Below are positions 35,905 through 44,452 of a stretch of 48,451 bases of DNA, one piece after another. Source of the DNA: a virus; the IMG/VR virus record IMGVR_UViG_3300006802_000145, positions 1-48,451 of that record; one strand, 5' to 3'. Position numbers and translations under genes: made by a program. Position 1 is the first letter of the stretch. Each line of letters opens with the position of its first letter. The notes beneath the pieces were generated by a model, which saw only the letters and a program-made list of their open reading frames with translations, ran no database searches and was not told where the DNA came from.

Positions 35905-36108
35905 TTATTTAATTTTTAATACACCAGTTTGTTGGTATACTTTGTAGTTGTTAATGATTTTATTAATTGCATTTTTCATATTAATATCAATCATTTCTAA
36001 AAGAGTATTATCAACTTCAATAATTTCTTTTATATTTTTGTTTATTTTACCGATTTGTCTATATGCAACGTTTCTAACAATTGCCATATTCATATTATTT
36101 GTTTTCAT
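35905..36108 (-). CDS. Small helical protein (67 aa), first gene of the minus operon
   Basis: 67 residues, basic (MNMAIVRNVAYRQIGKINKNIKEIIEVDN, then NNYKVYQQTGVLKIK). ATG 36108 lies only 8 bases after the -10 of a sigma70-type promoter and lacks a Shine-Dalgarno sequence; starts at internal ATGs (residues 6 and 8) would also be possible. No family is known. Confidence 0.6.
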   Translation of the reverse strand: MKTNNMNMAIVRNVAYRQIGKINKNIKEIIEVDNTLLEMIDINMKNAINKIINNYKVYQQTGVLKIK

Positions 36109-36116
36109 ATACTACT

Positions 36117-36145
36117 AATATACCGTATTTTTATGTAAAAATCAA
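36117..36145 (-). promoter_or_regulatory. Sigma70-type promoter of the minus operon, near-leaderless
   Basis: On the minus strand TTGATT (36145-36140), 17 bases, TATATT (36122-36117), then 8 bases to ATG 36108. It drives the five genes down to the terminator at 33901. Confidence 0.7.
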
Positions 36146-36228
36146 CAAAAAAATGGATTAATTGTCCGATTCTTCCGTAGCTTGTCGGCATTCTGGCGTA
36201 TATAGAACAAAAGTAGAACAAAAACCCT

Positions 36229-36236
36229 TATAAATA
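36229..36236 (+). promoter_or_regulatory. T4-type late promoter
   Basis: A perfect TATAAATA 29 bases before the gene at 36266; it opens the PAAR-gp25-gp6 block. Ribosome site TGAGGAAA follows. Confidence 0.8.
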
Positions 36237-36265
36237 GTAGAAAAACATCAAAATATGAGGAAATT

Positions 36266-36529
36266 ATGAAAAAAATGAGAATTTTTAAGTTTTGGAACGA
36301 ATCGGGTGACGAAAAAGAGAAGGAAGCCATGAGTTTGAAGAAAGCCACTATGTCCGTACAAGGGGATTTCAAGGATAAAATCATTGGAGTTGAATATATC
36401 AGTAAAAAAGGCAAAAAAATCGTAGATTCGGTAAAAATACCAGTAGGACGGAAGATTCGTCAATCAATTATTATTGAACAAAGAAGATTAGCAAGAAAAG
36501 CTGCGTTAGAACAAAGACAAAGAGGATAA
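36266..36529 (+). CDS. Small basic protein before the PAAR gene (87 aa)
   Basis: 87 residues. KMRIFKFWNESGDEKEKEAMSLKKATMSVQGDFKDKIIGVEYISKKGKKIVDSVKIPVGRKIRQS is charged and mixed alpha/beta; the end RRLARKAALEQRQRG is a basic helix. The GVEYxSKKGKKIVDSVKxP segment has a beta-barrel look. It starts the late operon of the spike tip; perhaps an assembly partner. The family is not recognised. Confidence 0.6.
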   Translation: MKKMRIFKFWNESGDEKEKEAMSLKKATMSVQGDFKDKIIGVEYISKKGKKIVDSVKIPVGRKIRQSIIIEQRRLARKAALEQRQRG

Positions 36530-36530
36530 T

Positions 36531-36830
36531 ATGGCTGTTAGAGAAGGAGATCCGTTGACTACAGGTCATGCTTGTACTGGAATTACTAATTTAGCAACTT
36601 CATTAGTAAGAACGGTTAAAGCAAATGCGATTCCAGGTGCTGTACAAGGCACTCCTACCGTATCTCACACTTTTCCACCAGTTCCTTTGTGTCCTGCCCA
36701 TGTTGCAAATTTAAACAAAGGATCAACAAACGTTAAAATAGGTGGTATACCTTGGGGTCGTGTGGGAGATAGTGCTGACGCAGGTGCAATGATTTCAGGT
36801 TCTTTAAATGTATTAGTAAATGGTCTGTAA
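36531..36830 (+). CDS. PAAR-domain spike tip protein
   Basis: 99 residues. MAVREGDPLTTGHACTGITN is the usual PAAR start (GD-xxTGHxC); SHTFPPVPLCPAHVANLNKGSTNVKIGGIPWGRVGDSADAG gives the second repeat with C-PAH and the IGG-P-R-GD-xD-G pattern. His13, Cys15, Cys54 and His57 are candidate ligands of the metal at the cone tip. It sharpens the gp5 needle of the cell-puncturing device. It is one base after the preceding stop. Confidence 0.92.
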   Translation: MAVREGDPLTTGHACTGITNLATSLVRTVKANAIPGAVQGTPTVSHTFPPVPLCPAHVANLNKGSTNVKIGGIPWGRVGDSADAGAMISGSLNVLVNGL

Positions 36831-36835
36831 AGTCA

Positions 36836-36843
36836 TATAAATA
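36836..36843 (+). promoter_or_regulatory. Late promoter of gp25, leaderless spacing
   Basis: A perfect TATAAATA only 5 bases before ATG 36849; no Shine-Dalgarno sequence. The transcript should begin at or next to the start codon. Confidence 0.8.
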
Positions 36844-36848
36844 TTGCT

Positions 36849-37280
36849 ATGGCTTATTCAAACTATGACGCAAGTACAACGAATCAAAGTAAACGATCAA
36901 ATCGTATTTACAAAGATTTAAATTTAAACTTTACTAAAAATCCAGCAACTAAAGATGTTGCAAGATTATTTGATGTACAGGCAATTAAGAGAGCTGTTAA
37001 GAATATAATCTTAACAAACAAATACGAAAAACCTTTTAATTCTGACTTTGGTTGTAATTTAAGAGGTTTCTTATTTGAGAACATGACCGAACCTATGATG
37101 GTAATCATCAAAGATAGGGTTGCAATGGCAATTGAGAAATACGAACCTAGAGTTTCAGTAGAAGATGTAGTTGTTCGGGAAGATGAAAACAATAATGGGT
37201 TAGATATTATGGTTTCATTTTTAATTAATGGTGCAGAAGCGCCTATATCAGTATCAACATTTTTACAAAGAGTAAGATAA
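36849..37280 (+). CDS. 25: gp25 baseplate wedge protein
   Basis: 143 residues. YKDLNLNFTKNPATKDVARLFDVQAIKRAVKNIILTNKYEKPFNSDFGCNLRGFLFENM is the gp25 pattern (DlnlnF--hP-T-Dl---d--aIkqSi-nLilTn-gErpf-p-fG-n-r-llFe). ISVSTFLQRVR ends the fold. The protein links the wedge to the sheath-start and has a lysozyme-like relation only by family name. Late octamer with leaderless spacing. Confidence 0.95.
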   Translation: MAYSNYDASTTNQSKRSNRIYKDLNLNFTKNPATKDVARLFDVQAIKRAVKNIILTNKYEKPFNSDFGCNLRGFLFENMTEPMMVIIKDRVAMAIEKYEPRVSVEDVVVREDENNNGLDIMVSFLINGAEAPISVSTFLQRVR

Positions 37281-37281
37281 G

Positions 37282-39138
37282 ATGGCACAACACAAATTAG
37301 AAATTTCAGAATTAGATTTTGAAAATATAAAAGGTTCACTCAAAAGATTTTTAGCAAATCAAAACGAATTTAAAGATTACGACTTTGAAGGTAGTTCAAT
37401 GGCAATATTGCTTGACCTACTTGCTTACAATACACATTACTTGGCTTACAATGCAAACTTTGTAGCAAACGAAATGTTTATGGACACAGCACAGTTAAGA
37501 TCAAGTGTTGCGTCATTGGCTAAATTAGTAGGATACACACCTAACTCTGCTAGAGCACCAATCGCTGATTTAAAATTAGTAATCAACGATGGTACAGGTG
37601 CTTCAATTACAATTCCTGCAGGTACAAAATTTACTTCATCAATAGATGGTTTAACTTACACGTTTGTTTCAGTATCAGATAAAGTTGTACAACCAATTGA
37701 TGGTATTTACACAGCACAAAGTTTAAATGTTTACGAAGGTACATATGTTACCTATGCTTACACATATGACAGCCAAGATATAGATCAAAGATTTTTAATA
37801 CCTAGTGACAGAGCAGATACAACTACAATAAAAGTTGTAGTGCAAAATAGTGCTTCAGATGTAACACAAACCACATACACTAAAGCAAGTTCAATAACAG
37901 AATTAGATAGTACATCAAAAGTTTATTTCTGCCAAGAGGCTGAAGACGGTCAATTTGAAATTTACTTTGGTGATGGTGTAATTGGTAAATCATTAGACGA
38001 TGGTAATATAATTAGTATTAGTTATGTTGTTACAAACAAAACAGAAGCTAACGGTGCAACTGCATTTACATTATCAGGCTCTATTTCTGGATTTACAGAC
38101 GTAACTACAACTGTTAACTCATCAGCACAAGGTGGTGCTGAACCTGAAAGTTTACAAAGTATAAAATTCAATGCACCTAATTTTTATGCCTCACAAGACA
38201 GAGCAGTTACAATAGAAGATTATAAATCAAAAGTAAAACAACTTTATGCTAACACACAATCAGTTAGTGCTTGGGGTGGTGAAGACGCTGAAACGCCATT
38301 CTATGGTAGAGTTTATCTTTCTATTTTACCAACAAGTGGTTCTAATCTTACAGACGCTACAAAAGATAAAATAGTAAAAGATTTAAAAAAATATTCAGTT
38401 GCTTCAGTTACACCAGTTATCATTGATCCTGAAACAACAGATATATTAATTACATCTAACGTTAAGTTTAATGAGGCAACAACACCCAAAACTGCTGACA
38501 CAATTAAATCAAACGTTGTTACAACAATAACAGATTACAACGCAAATACATTACAAAAATTTGATACAATGTTTAGACATTCAAAACTTACAGGATTAAT
38601 TGATGATACAGATGAAAGTATTTTATCAAATGTTACTACAGTTAGATTGAGAAAATCTTTTTTACCAACAATTGGAAGTTCTACAAAATATACAATTAAC
38701 TTTGCAAACGCATTATACAATCCACATTCAGGTCACAATTCTGCTTCTGGTGGTATTTTAGAATCAACAGGATTTAAAATTGATGGCGACACTACAAACA
38801 TTTGGTTTTTAGATGATGATGGACAAGGTAATGTAAGAAGATATAGAAATGATGGTTCTGTAAGATCATATGCTAACAGTACACAAGGTACAATAGATTA
38901 CTCAACAGGTAAAGTTGAAGTAAACTCTTTAAATGTTTCTAATATAGAAAACGTAAGAGGTGCAGCTTCAACAGTTATAGAAGTTACGGTTAAACCTAAT
39001 TCAAACGATATTGTTCCTATCAGAAATCAAGTATTAGATATTGATGTTGCAAACAGTTCAGTTACAGTTGAGGCTGACACATTAGCAGGAGGCTCAGCAA
39101 ACGCTGGTATAGGATATACCACGACTAGTAGTTATTAG
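37282..39138 (+). CDS. 6: gp6 baseplate wedge protein
   Basis: 618 residues. LEISELDFENIKGSLKRFLANQNEFKDYDFEGSSMAILLDLLAYNTHYLAYNANFVANEMFMDTAQLR is the hallmark gp6 start. SVASLAKLVGYTPNSARAP follows, and GVIGKSLDDGNIISISYVVTNK and IKFNAPNFYASQDRAVTIEDYKSKVKQLY the J-family baseplate core. gp6 and gp7 form the inner wedge ring. It begins one base after gp25 and lacks an independent promoter. Length is close to T4 gp6 (660). Confidence 0.95.
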   Translation: MAQHKLEISELDFENIKGSLKRFLANQNEFKDYDFEGSSMAILLDLLAYNTHYLAYNANFVANEMFMDTAQLRSSVASLAKLVGYTPNSARAPIADLKLVINDGTGASITIPAGTKFTSSIDGLTYTFVSVSDKVVQPIDGIYTAQSLNVYEGTYVTYAYTYDSQDIDQRFLIPSDRADTTTIKVVVQNSASDVTQTTYTKASSITELDSTSKVYFCQEAEDGQFEIYFGDGVIGKSLDDGNIISISYVVTNKTEANGATAFTLSGSISGFTDVTTTVNSSAQGGAEPESLQSIKFNAPNFYASQDRAVTIEDYKSKVKQLYANTQSVSAWGGEDAETPFYGRVYLSILPTSGSNLTDATKDKIVKDLKKYSVASVTPVIIDPETTDILITSNVKFNEATTPKTADTIKSNVVTTITDYNANTLQKFDTMFRHSKLTGLIDDTDESILSNVTTVRLRKSFLPTIGSSTKYTINFANALYNPHSGHNSASGGILESTGFKIDGDTTNIWFLDDDGQGNVRRYRNDGSVRSYANSTQGTIDYSTGKVEVNSLNVSNIENVRGAASTVIEVTVKPNSNDIVPIRNQVLDIDVANSSVTVEADTLAGGSANAGIGYTTTSSY

Positions 39139-39143
39139 ATGAA

Positions 39144-41717
39144 ATGGCCGACTTTAAAGATAAAATATCAAACCTTATAAATTCACAAGTACCTGATTTT
39201 GTACTTGAAGACCACCCATTATTTTTAGACTTTGTAAAAGCATATTATCAGTTGATGGAATCAGCTGAGATTACATTAACAAACATTGGCGATCCAGATC
39301 ATTTAGTATTAGAAGGTACAACAGCTGCAAAGATTGTACTTGATGGTACAAACGTAAGTAAAGATGATGGTGACGATAACGTTCTTTTAGAAGACACAAG
39401 TTATGGTGATTTTATAAACGGCGAAACTATTACAGGTTCTACATCTGGTGCAACGACAACAGTAATAATAGAAGACGTTGATGGTGGTGGTCGTTTGTTT
39501 GTTACTCATCAAAATAAATTTATAGAAGGTGAATTAATAACAGGTTCGTCTTCAGGTGCTCAGGCAACTATAGGTAAGTACAGAGCAAACCCAGTTCAAA
39601 ATATTCAACAACTTTTAGATTACGCTGATGTAGATAAAACTATATCAGGTTTCTTATCTAAATTTAGAAACTCATTTTTAACAAGTGTACCTGATAGATT
39701 ATACGAAGGTATAGATAAAAGAAATCTTACAAAAAATATTAAATCACTATATCAATCTAAAGGTACAAAACGTGCAAGTGAAATATTTTTTAAATTACTT
39801 TTAAACGAAGACGCTGAAATAAGATACCCTAAAGATGAAATATTAAGGGTGTCTGATGGTAAATGGGATACTAAAAAAATAATTCGTTGTTTAGCATTAG
39901 GTAATTCAGAGCCTACAAATCTTATAGGTCAAACAATCACACAAGCAAACAACCCGACAGATACAAATATAAATGAAGCGACTGCAATTGTAGAAGATGT
40001 ATTTAAATTTTTAATAGGTGGTGTAGAAGTTACTGAATTAGTTGTAGGTGATAATTCTGTTTCTGGTACTTTTGTTGCTGGTGAAACAATTACAGGTACA
40101 GATAATACAGACGCTGATGTTTTAGTTTCATTAACAGTTTCAAAAATTATAGATCAAAAAACAATTACAAATGATGGTGCATTATATAACGAAGATGACC
40201 AAGTAGAAATAACAGCAGGTGGTACAGGTGCAAATGTTAAAGTTGGTACAATAGGTCCTGGTACAATACAAGAAGTATTAGTAGATACAGGTGGTACAGG
40301 TTACGCTGTAGGTGATACCATAAACTTTGGCACAGGAAATGCGACTGCAAGAGTATCAGTTGTAAATGGTGGTGTTACATTAGAGTCTGGTACAGGTCAA
40401 TTAATATTAGAAGATGAAACAGGTAAGAATGACCAATATTTTGGTAACAAAGTTGTACAAGAAGCAGGTTCAGGTAACGAAGATATTACAGATGTTAGAA
40501 TGATTGAGTTTGGTAATGGTTATACATCTTTACCTAGTGTGACGGTTACGTCATCTGGTGGTAGTGGTGCAAAACTATTAGCATATGGTTCTGAAATAGG
40601 ACGTGCATTAACAATGAAAGTAATTGAGTCTGGTTATAATTATCAAGCAAGTCCTGCACCAACAATAAAGTTACCAACTTATATTTTATACAATGGTCTT
40701 TCAGGTGGTTTAAGTGAAGGAGAAACAATAACTGGTGGTACTAGTAGTGTTACTGCTGAGATAGTTTCTATAGATACGGATTTGAATATTGTAAAAGCAA
40801 AAAATCATAGTGGATCATTTGTAGAGGGAGAAACAATTACTGGTGGTAATGGCGCTACATTTACTGCATTAAGATTACAACAAGCAACTGGTACAGTTTC
40901 AACAGGTACAGTTGTAACTACAGATGGTACTTTTATAAACGAAGATGGTTGGGTATCTGAAAACTCAATGAAAATACAAGACAGTTTATTATACCAAGAT
41001 TATTCATATATCATAAAAGTTGGTAGATCAATTAATGAATGGCGTGACGCATATGTAAAAACTTTACACTCTGCTGGTTTTTATTTTCAAGGTGAGATTG
41101 CCATACAGTCAAGTTTAAATGCTCAGATTAGAAGAATAACTGGAGTAAACTCTGGTGTAGAAGGTATCTTAAAAACTCTACTTACAAGAATTTACTCAAA
41201 ACTTATTGGTCGTAGATTGGGTACAGAAACAGATGGTACAAGTTTAAGAGCAAATGCAAAAGCGGCTGTTGCAGCTGATTTTGATACAGATACTATAACA
41301 CAATTTGATAAAACAACAAGAGATGTAACTTTAAAAACACAACCACTTGTAATAGATTATGTAAGTAGAGTTAGACGTACTATAAACAATGTCAATGTAA
41401 GACAAGGATTTGTATATGCAGGACCTAGATTTGGCACAATAAACAAAATGATACAAACTGCATTTGGTCTTACAGCAAACGGAACGCCTAGTAGTAGTGG
41501 TATTACATTTGAACAATTAAGTGCTATTAAAGTAAAAGGTACAAGAACATCACTAGATGGTTCTAACGCAATATTTTTAATGACATCTTCAGAGGATGGT
41601 AGAAAAATCAAAACAAATTTCACAATTCCTGCACAAATAGGTGTTTTACAAGGTGATACTTTTGATGAAACACAAACCACATTTGATAATACTAATATTA
41701 CAATGGATGCAGGTTAA
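39144..41717 (+). CDS. Large baseplate/virion protein of marine T4-type phages (gp7 position)
   Basis: 857 residues. NSQVPDFVLEDHPLFLDFVKAYYQLME is a conserved start seen in large marine T4-type structural proteins, followed further on by FLSKFRNSFLTSVPDRLYEGIDKRNLTKNIKSLYQSKGTKRASEIFFKLLLNEDAEIRYPKDEI. The middle has repeats of the type FxxGETITGxTSGA (about residues 90, 128, 312, 530, 560) and Gly-rich TGGTGYAVGD segments. The position right after gp6 is where T4 has gp7; sequence identity with T4 gp7 is not claimed. Coupled tightly to gp6. Confidence 0.8.
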   Translation: MADFKDKISNLINSQVPDFVLEDHPLFLDFVKAYYQLMESAEITLTNIGDPDHLVLEGTTAAKIVLDGTNVSKDDGDDNVLLEDTSYGDFINGETITGSTSGATTTVIIEDVDGGGRLFVTHQNKFIEGELITGSSSGAQATIGKYRANPVQNIQQLLDYADVDKTISGFLSKFRNSFLTSVPDRLYEGIDKRNLTKNIKSLYQSKGTKRASEIFFKLLLNEDAEIRYPKDEILRVSDGKWDTKKIIRCLALGNSEPTNLIGQTITQANNPTDTNINEATAIVEDVFKFLIGGVEVTELVVGDNSVSGTFVAGETITGTDNTDADVLVSLTVSKIIDQKTITNDGALYNEDDQVEITAGGTGANVKVGTIGPGTIQEVLVDTGGTGYAVGDTINFGTGNATARVSVVNGGVTLESGTGQLILEDETGKNDQYFGNKVVQEAGSGNEDITDVRMIEFGNGYTSLPSVTVTSSGGSGAKLLAYGSEIGRALTMKVIESGYNYQASPAPTIKLPTYILYNGLSGGLSEGETITGGTSSVTAEIVSIDTDLNIVKAKNHSGSFVEGETITGGNGATFTALRLQQATGTVSTGTVVTTDGTFINEDGWVSENSMKIQDSLLYQDYSYIIKVGRSINEWRDAYVKTLHSAGFYFQGEIAIQSSLNAQIRRITGVNSGVEGILKTLLTRIYSKLIGRRLGTETDGTSLRANAKAAVAADFDTDTITQFDKTTRDVTLKTQPLVIDYVSRVRRTINNVNVRQGFVYAGPRFGTINKMIQTAFGLTANGTPSSSGITFEQLSAIKVKGTRTSLDGSNAIFLMTSSEDGRKIKTNFTIPAQIGVLQGDTFDETQTTFDNTNITMDAG

Positions 41718-41719
41718 GA

Positions 41720-41727
41720 TATAAATA
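41720..41727 (+). promoter_or_regulatory. T4-type late promoter
   Basis: A perfect TATAAATA 13 bases before ATG 41741, with GTAAGAGAG between that may serve as a weak ribosome site. Confidence 0.75.
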
Positions 41728-41740
41728 GTAAGAGAGATAT

Positions 41741-42907
41741 ATGGCAAAACAAACAATAAACATCGGATCAATCGCAAATGACGGCACAGGTTCAACACTT
41801 CGAGCCGCTGGTGATTTAGTTAATGATAACTTTAATGAAATTTACACAGCAATAGGTGACGGTACAACTTTAACAAATATATTAGCTGCTGGTTATATTA
41901 CATCATCAAGTACAGATACATTAACTAACAAATCAGGTAATATAAGTCAATGGACAAATGACTCAGGTTATTTAACTTCATTTTCTGAAGCTAATGATTT
42001 ATCATCAGCAGTTACTTGGGCTGATGTTCCTGATGCTAATATTACACAATCAAGTGTAACACAACACCAAGCTGCAATAAATTCAGGTGTTTCCATTACA
42101 GAAAGTCAAATAAGTGATTTACAAAGTTACATAACTGCAGGCTCAACAACAGCACTTACTAATAAAACTTTTGACGCAAATGGCACTGGTAATTCAATTT
42201 CAAACATTGAAGTTGCTGACTTAGCGTCTGGTGTATTAGACACAGATTTAACTACAGTTGCAGGCACAGATACTACACTTGCTTCAGCAAAAGCAATTAA
42301 AACTTATGTTGATAATGTTGCAGCTGCAGGTATACATTATCATACAGCAGTAAGAGTAGAGTCGCCAATAAATTTAAATGCTTCATATGATAACGGTACT
42401 TTAGGTGTTGGTGCAACTTTAACTAACACAGGTACTTTAGCAGCCATTTCAATTGATGGTGTTGCTTTAAATTTAAATGATAGAGTTTTAATTTATAATC
42501 AATCAAATGCAGCTCACAATGGTGTATATTATGTATCAACTGTTGGTGATGGTGCAACTGCTTGGGTATTAACAAGAACAACAGATACAGACAGTTATGG
42601 TGCTTCTGATCCAGACTCTTTGGGGGAAGGTGATGCCTTTTTCGTAAGTGAAGGGAATACAGGTGCTGGAGAATTATATGTAATGAATACTAATGGTACA
42701 ATTACATTTGGTACTACAAATATTACATTTTCTGTAATTGCCGAAACAGCAGTATATTCAGCAGGACAGTCATTAACACTATCAGGCACAGTATTTTCAG
42801 TAACATCGGGTTCTATAAGTTCAACACAACTAACAAGTGCTGTTGAATTGCAAATATTAGATAGTTCTGGATCAACAGTTAAATCACTATATGGTGCAGG
42901 ATCGTAA
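41741..42907 (+). CDS. Tail fibre-like virion structural protein
   Basis: 388 residues. The N-terminus INIGSIANDGTGSTLRAAGDLVNDNFNEIYTAI is the NDGTGDxLRxAxxKxNDNFxExY motif common to marine T4-type phage fibre or virion proteins, thought to attach to the baseplate. The middle (SLQSYITAGSTTALTNKTF) is repetitive; the C-terminal DRVLIYNQSNAAHNGVYYVSTVGDG is a known tail-fibre module. It lies between the gp7-position gene and gp8, an insertion relative to T4. Confidence 0.8.
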   Translation: MAKQTINIGSIANDGTGSTLRAAGDLVNDNFNEIYTAIGDGTTLTNILAAGYITSSSTDTLTNKSGNISQWTNDSGYLTSFSEANDLSSAVTWADVPDANITQSSVTQHQAAINSGVSITESQISDLQSYITAGSTTALTNKTFDANGTGNSISNIEVADLASGVLDTDLTTVAGTDTTLASAKAIKTYVDNVAAAGIHYHTAVRVESPINLNASYDNGTLGVGATLTNTGTLAAISIDGVALNLNDRVLIYNQSNAAHNGVYYVSTVGDGATAWVLTRTTDTDSYGASDPDSLGEGDAFFVSEGNTGAGELYVMNTNGTITFGTTNITFSVIAETAVYSAGQSLTLSGTVFSVTSGSISSTQLTSAVELQILDSSGSTVKSLYGAGS

Positions 42908-42916
42908 TAAAAAGAT

Positions 42917-42924
42917 TATAAATA
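42917..42924 (+). promoter_or_regulatory. T4-type late promoter of gp8
   Basis: A perfect TATAAATA 15 bases before ATG 42940, with ribosome site AGAGGAAT between. Confidence 0.8.
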
Positions 42925-42939
42925 TAAAGAGGAATAACA

Positions 42940-44436
42940 ATGCCAGCAATAATAACAAATAAATTTAGAATGAACAATGCGGAACAGTTTCAGGAATCAT
43001 TTTCTGAAGCTTCTCCAACAGTTTACTACTTAGGAATAGGTAGAGCACAAGAATTTGGTACTTTAACAAGACCAGATGGTAGAACAGACTACGAAGGTAC
43101 AGAAACAGCACCTACTACACCAGGTGATAGTGTACTAAATGAATTTAAAAACTATGATGATCTGCTGGCTGCAAAAAAGATCACAGGTTCAGACGTTTCA
43201 TTTGTTATTCCTAGAAGAAACTGGACATCAGGTACAACATACGATATTTACAGACACGATTACGAGGAGTTTGTAACAGGTAGCACATCAACAAGGGTTA
43301 CATCAAATAGTGGTGCAACAACTTTGTTTGACTCTACTTTTTATGTAATAACTTCAGATAGAAACGTTTACAAGTGTTTAGACAATGATGGTAATACTGC
43401 TTCGACAGTAGAACCAACAGGTACTGGTACAACTTTAATTACAACTGGTGATGGATACAAGTGGAAATATATGTACACTTTATCTGCTGCTCAACAATCA
43501 AATTTCTTATCAACTGACTTTATGGCAGTTTCAACTGACTCAACTGTATCATCAGCTGCTGTTGATGGCGCACTAGACGTAGTAAAAGTTAAAACTGGTG
43601 GATCAAGTTATACAGTTTCAGGTGGTGGTACATCAGGAACAATAACTGCTGTGCCAATTAGAGGTGATGGTAGTGGTGGTGTTTGCTCTGTAACTTTAAC
43701 TTCAGGCGCTATAACTGCTGTATCTATAACAACTGCTGGTACTGGTTACACTTCAGGTTATATTAAAAATGCTGACATCATTGCAGCTACAAATGCTGGT
43801 GGTGCTGGATCAGGTGCAGAATTAGACGTAATCATTCCACCAAAAGGTGGTCATGGTTTTAACGCCGTAGAAGAATTAGGTGGATTCTTTGTTATGTTAA
43901 ATACAACATTAGAAGGAACTGAAAGTTCTAACTCTGGTGATTTTACGGCTGCAAACGACTTTAGAAAAATTACTTTAATTAAGAATCCAAACAACGCAGC
44001 TGGTTCGGCTGCTTCTGCGTCAACATTAAGAGGCACATATGCTGTTAAAATTAATACTTCACCCACTCCAGGAACATTTGTTGTTGATGAAGAAATTAAT
44101 CAGGCAAGTACAGGTGCTGTAGGTAAAGTTGTTGAATGGGATGCTACAAATAAAATTTTATATTATGTTCAGACTAGACACAATGGCGCTGGTGCTGATA
44201 CAAATGGTAACGTTACTGCTTTTAGTGGTACAAATGTAATTACTGGACAAACATCTAGTGCTACAGGTACTCCCGAAAATACTACTTCAACTGTTAACAA
44301 TGTTTCATTCACTTCTGGTTATGCTACTCCTGAATTGAAACATGATACTGGAGAAATCTTATACGTTGAAAATAGAACAAAAATTGCAAGAGCGACTGAC
44401 CAAACTGAAAACATCAAACTCATTATTGAGTTTTAA
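42940..44436 (+). CDS. 8: gp8-like baseplate wedge protein
   Basis: 498 residues (T4 gp8 has 334). PAIITNKFRMNNAEQFQESFSEASPTVYYLGIGR, then LLAAKKITGSDVSFVIPRRNWTSGTTYDIYRHDYEE and YVITSDRNVYKCLDNDG followed by GDGYKWKYMYTLS are the marks of gp8 (KKI--sdV--VipR--W-sGt-YdmY-hd; Y-mns---VYkC; dGY-WKymY). The extra length is in Gly/Ser/Thr-rich segments in the second half and one GETITG-like unit. gp8 forms a dimer on the outside of the wedge. Confidence 0.92.
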   Translation: MPAIITNKFRMNNAEQFQESFSEASPTVYYLGIGRAQEFGTLTRPDGRTDYEGTETAPTTPGDSVLNEFKNYDDLLAAKKITGSDVSFVIPRRNWTSGTTYDIYRHDYEEFVTGSTSTRVTSNSGATTLFDSTFYVITSDRNVYKCLDNDGNTASTVEPTGTGTTLITTGDGYKWKYMYTLSAAQQSNFLSTDFMAVSTDSTVSSAAVDGALDVVKVKTGGSSYTVSGGGTSGTITAVPIRGDGSGGVCSVTLTSGAITAVSITTAGTGYTSGYIKNADIIAATNAGGAGSGAELDVIIPPKGGHGFNAVEELGGFFVMLNTTLEGTESSNSGDFTAANDFRKITLIKNPNNAAGSAASASTLRGTYAVKINTSPTPGTFVVDEEINQASTGAVGKVVEWDATNKILYYVQTRHNGAGADTNGNVTAFSGTNVITGQTSSATGTPENTTSTVNNVSFTSGYATPELKHDTGEILYVENRTKIARATDQTENIKLIIEF

Positions 44437-44452
44437 TAGGGGAAAATAGATA

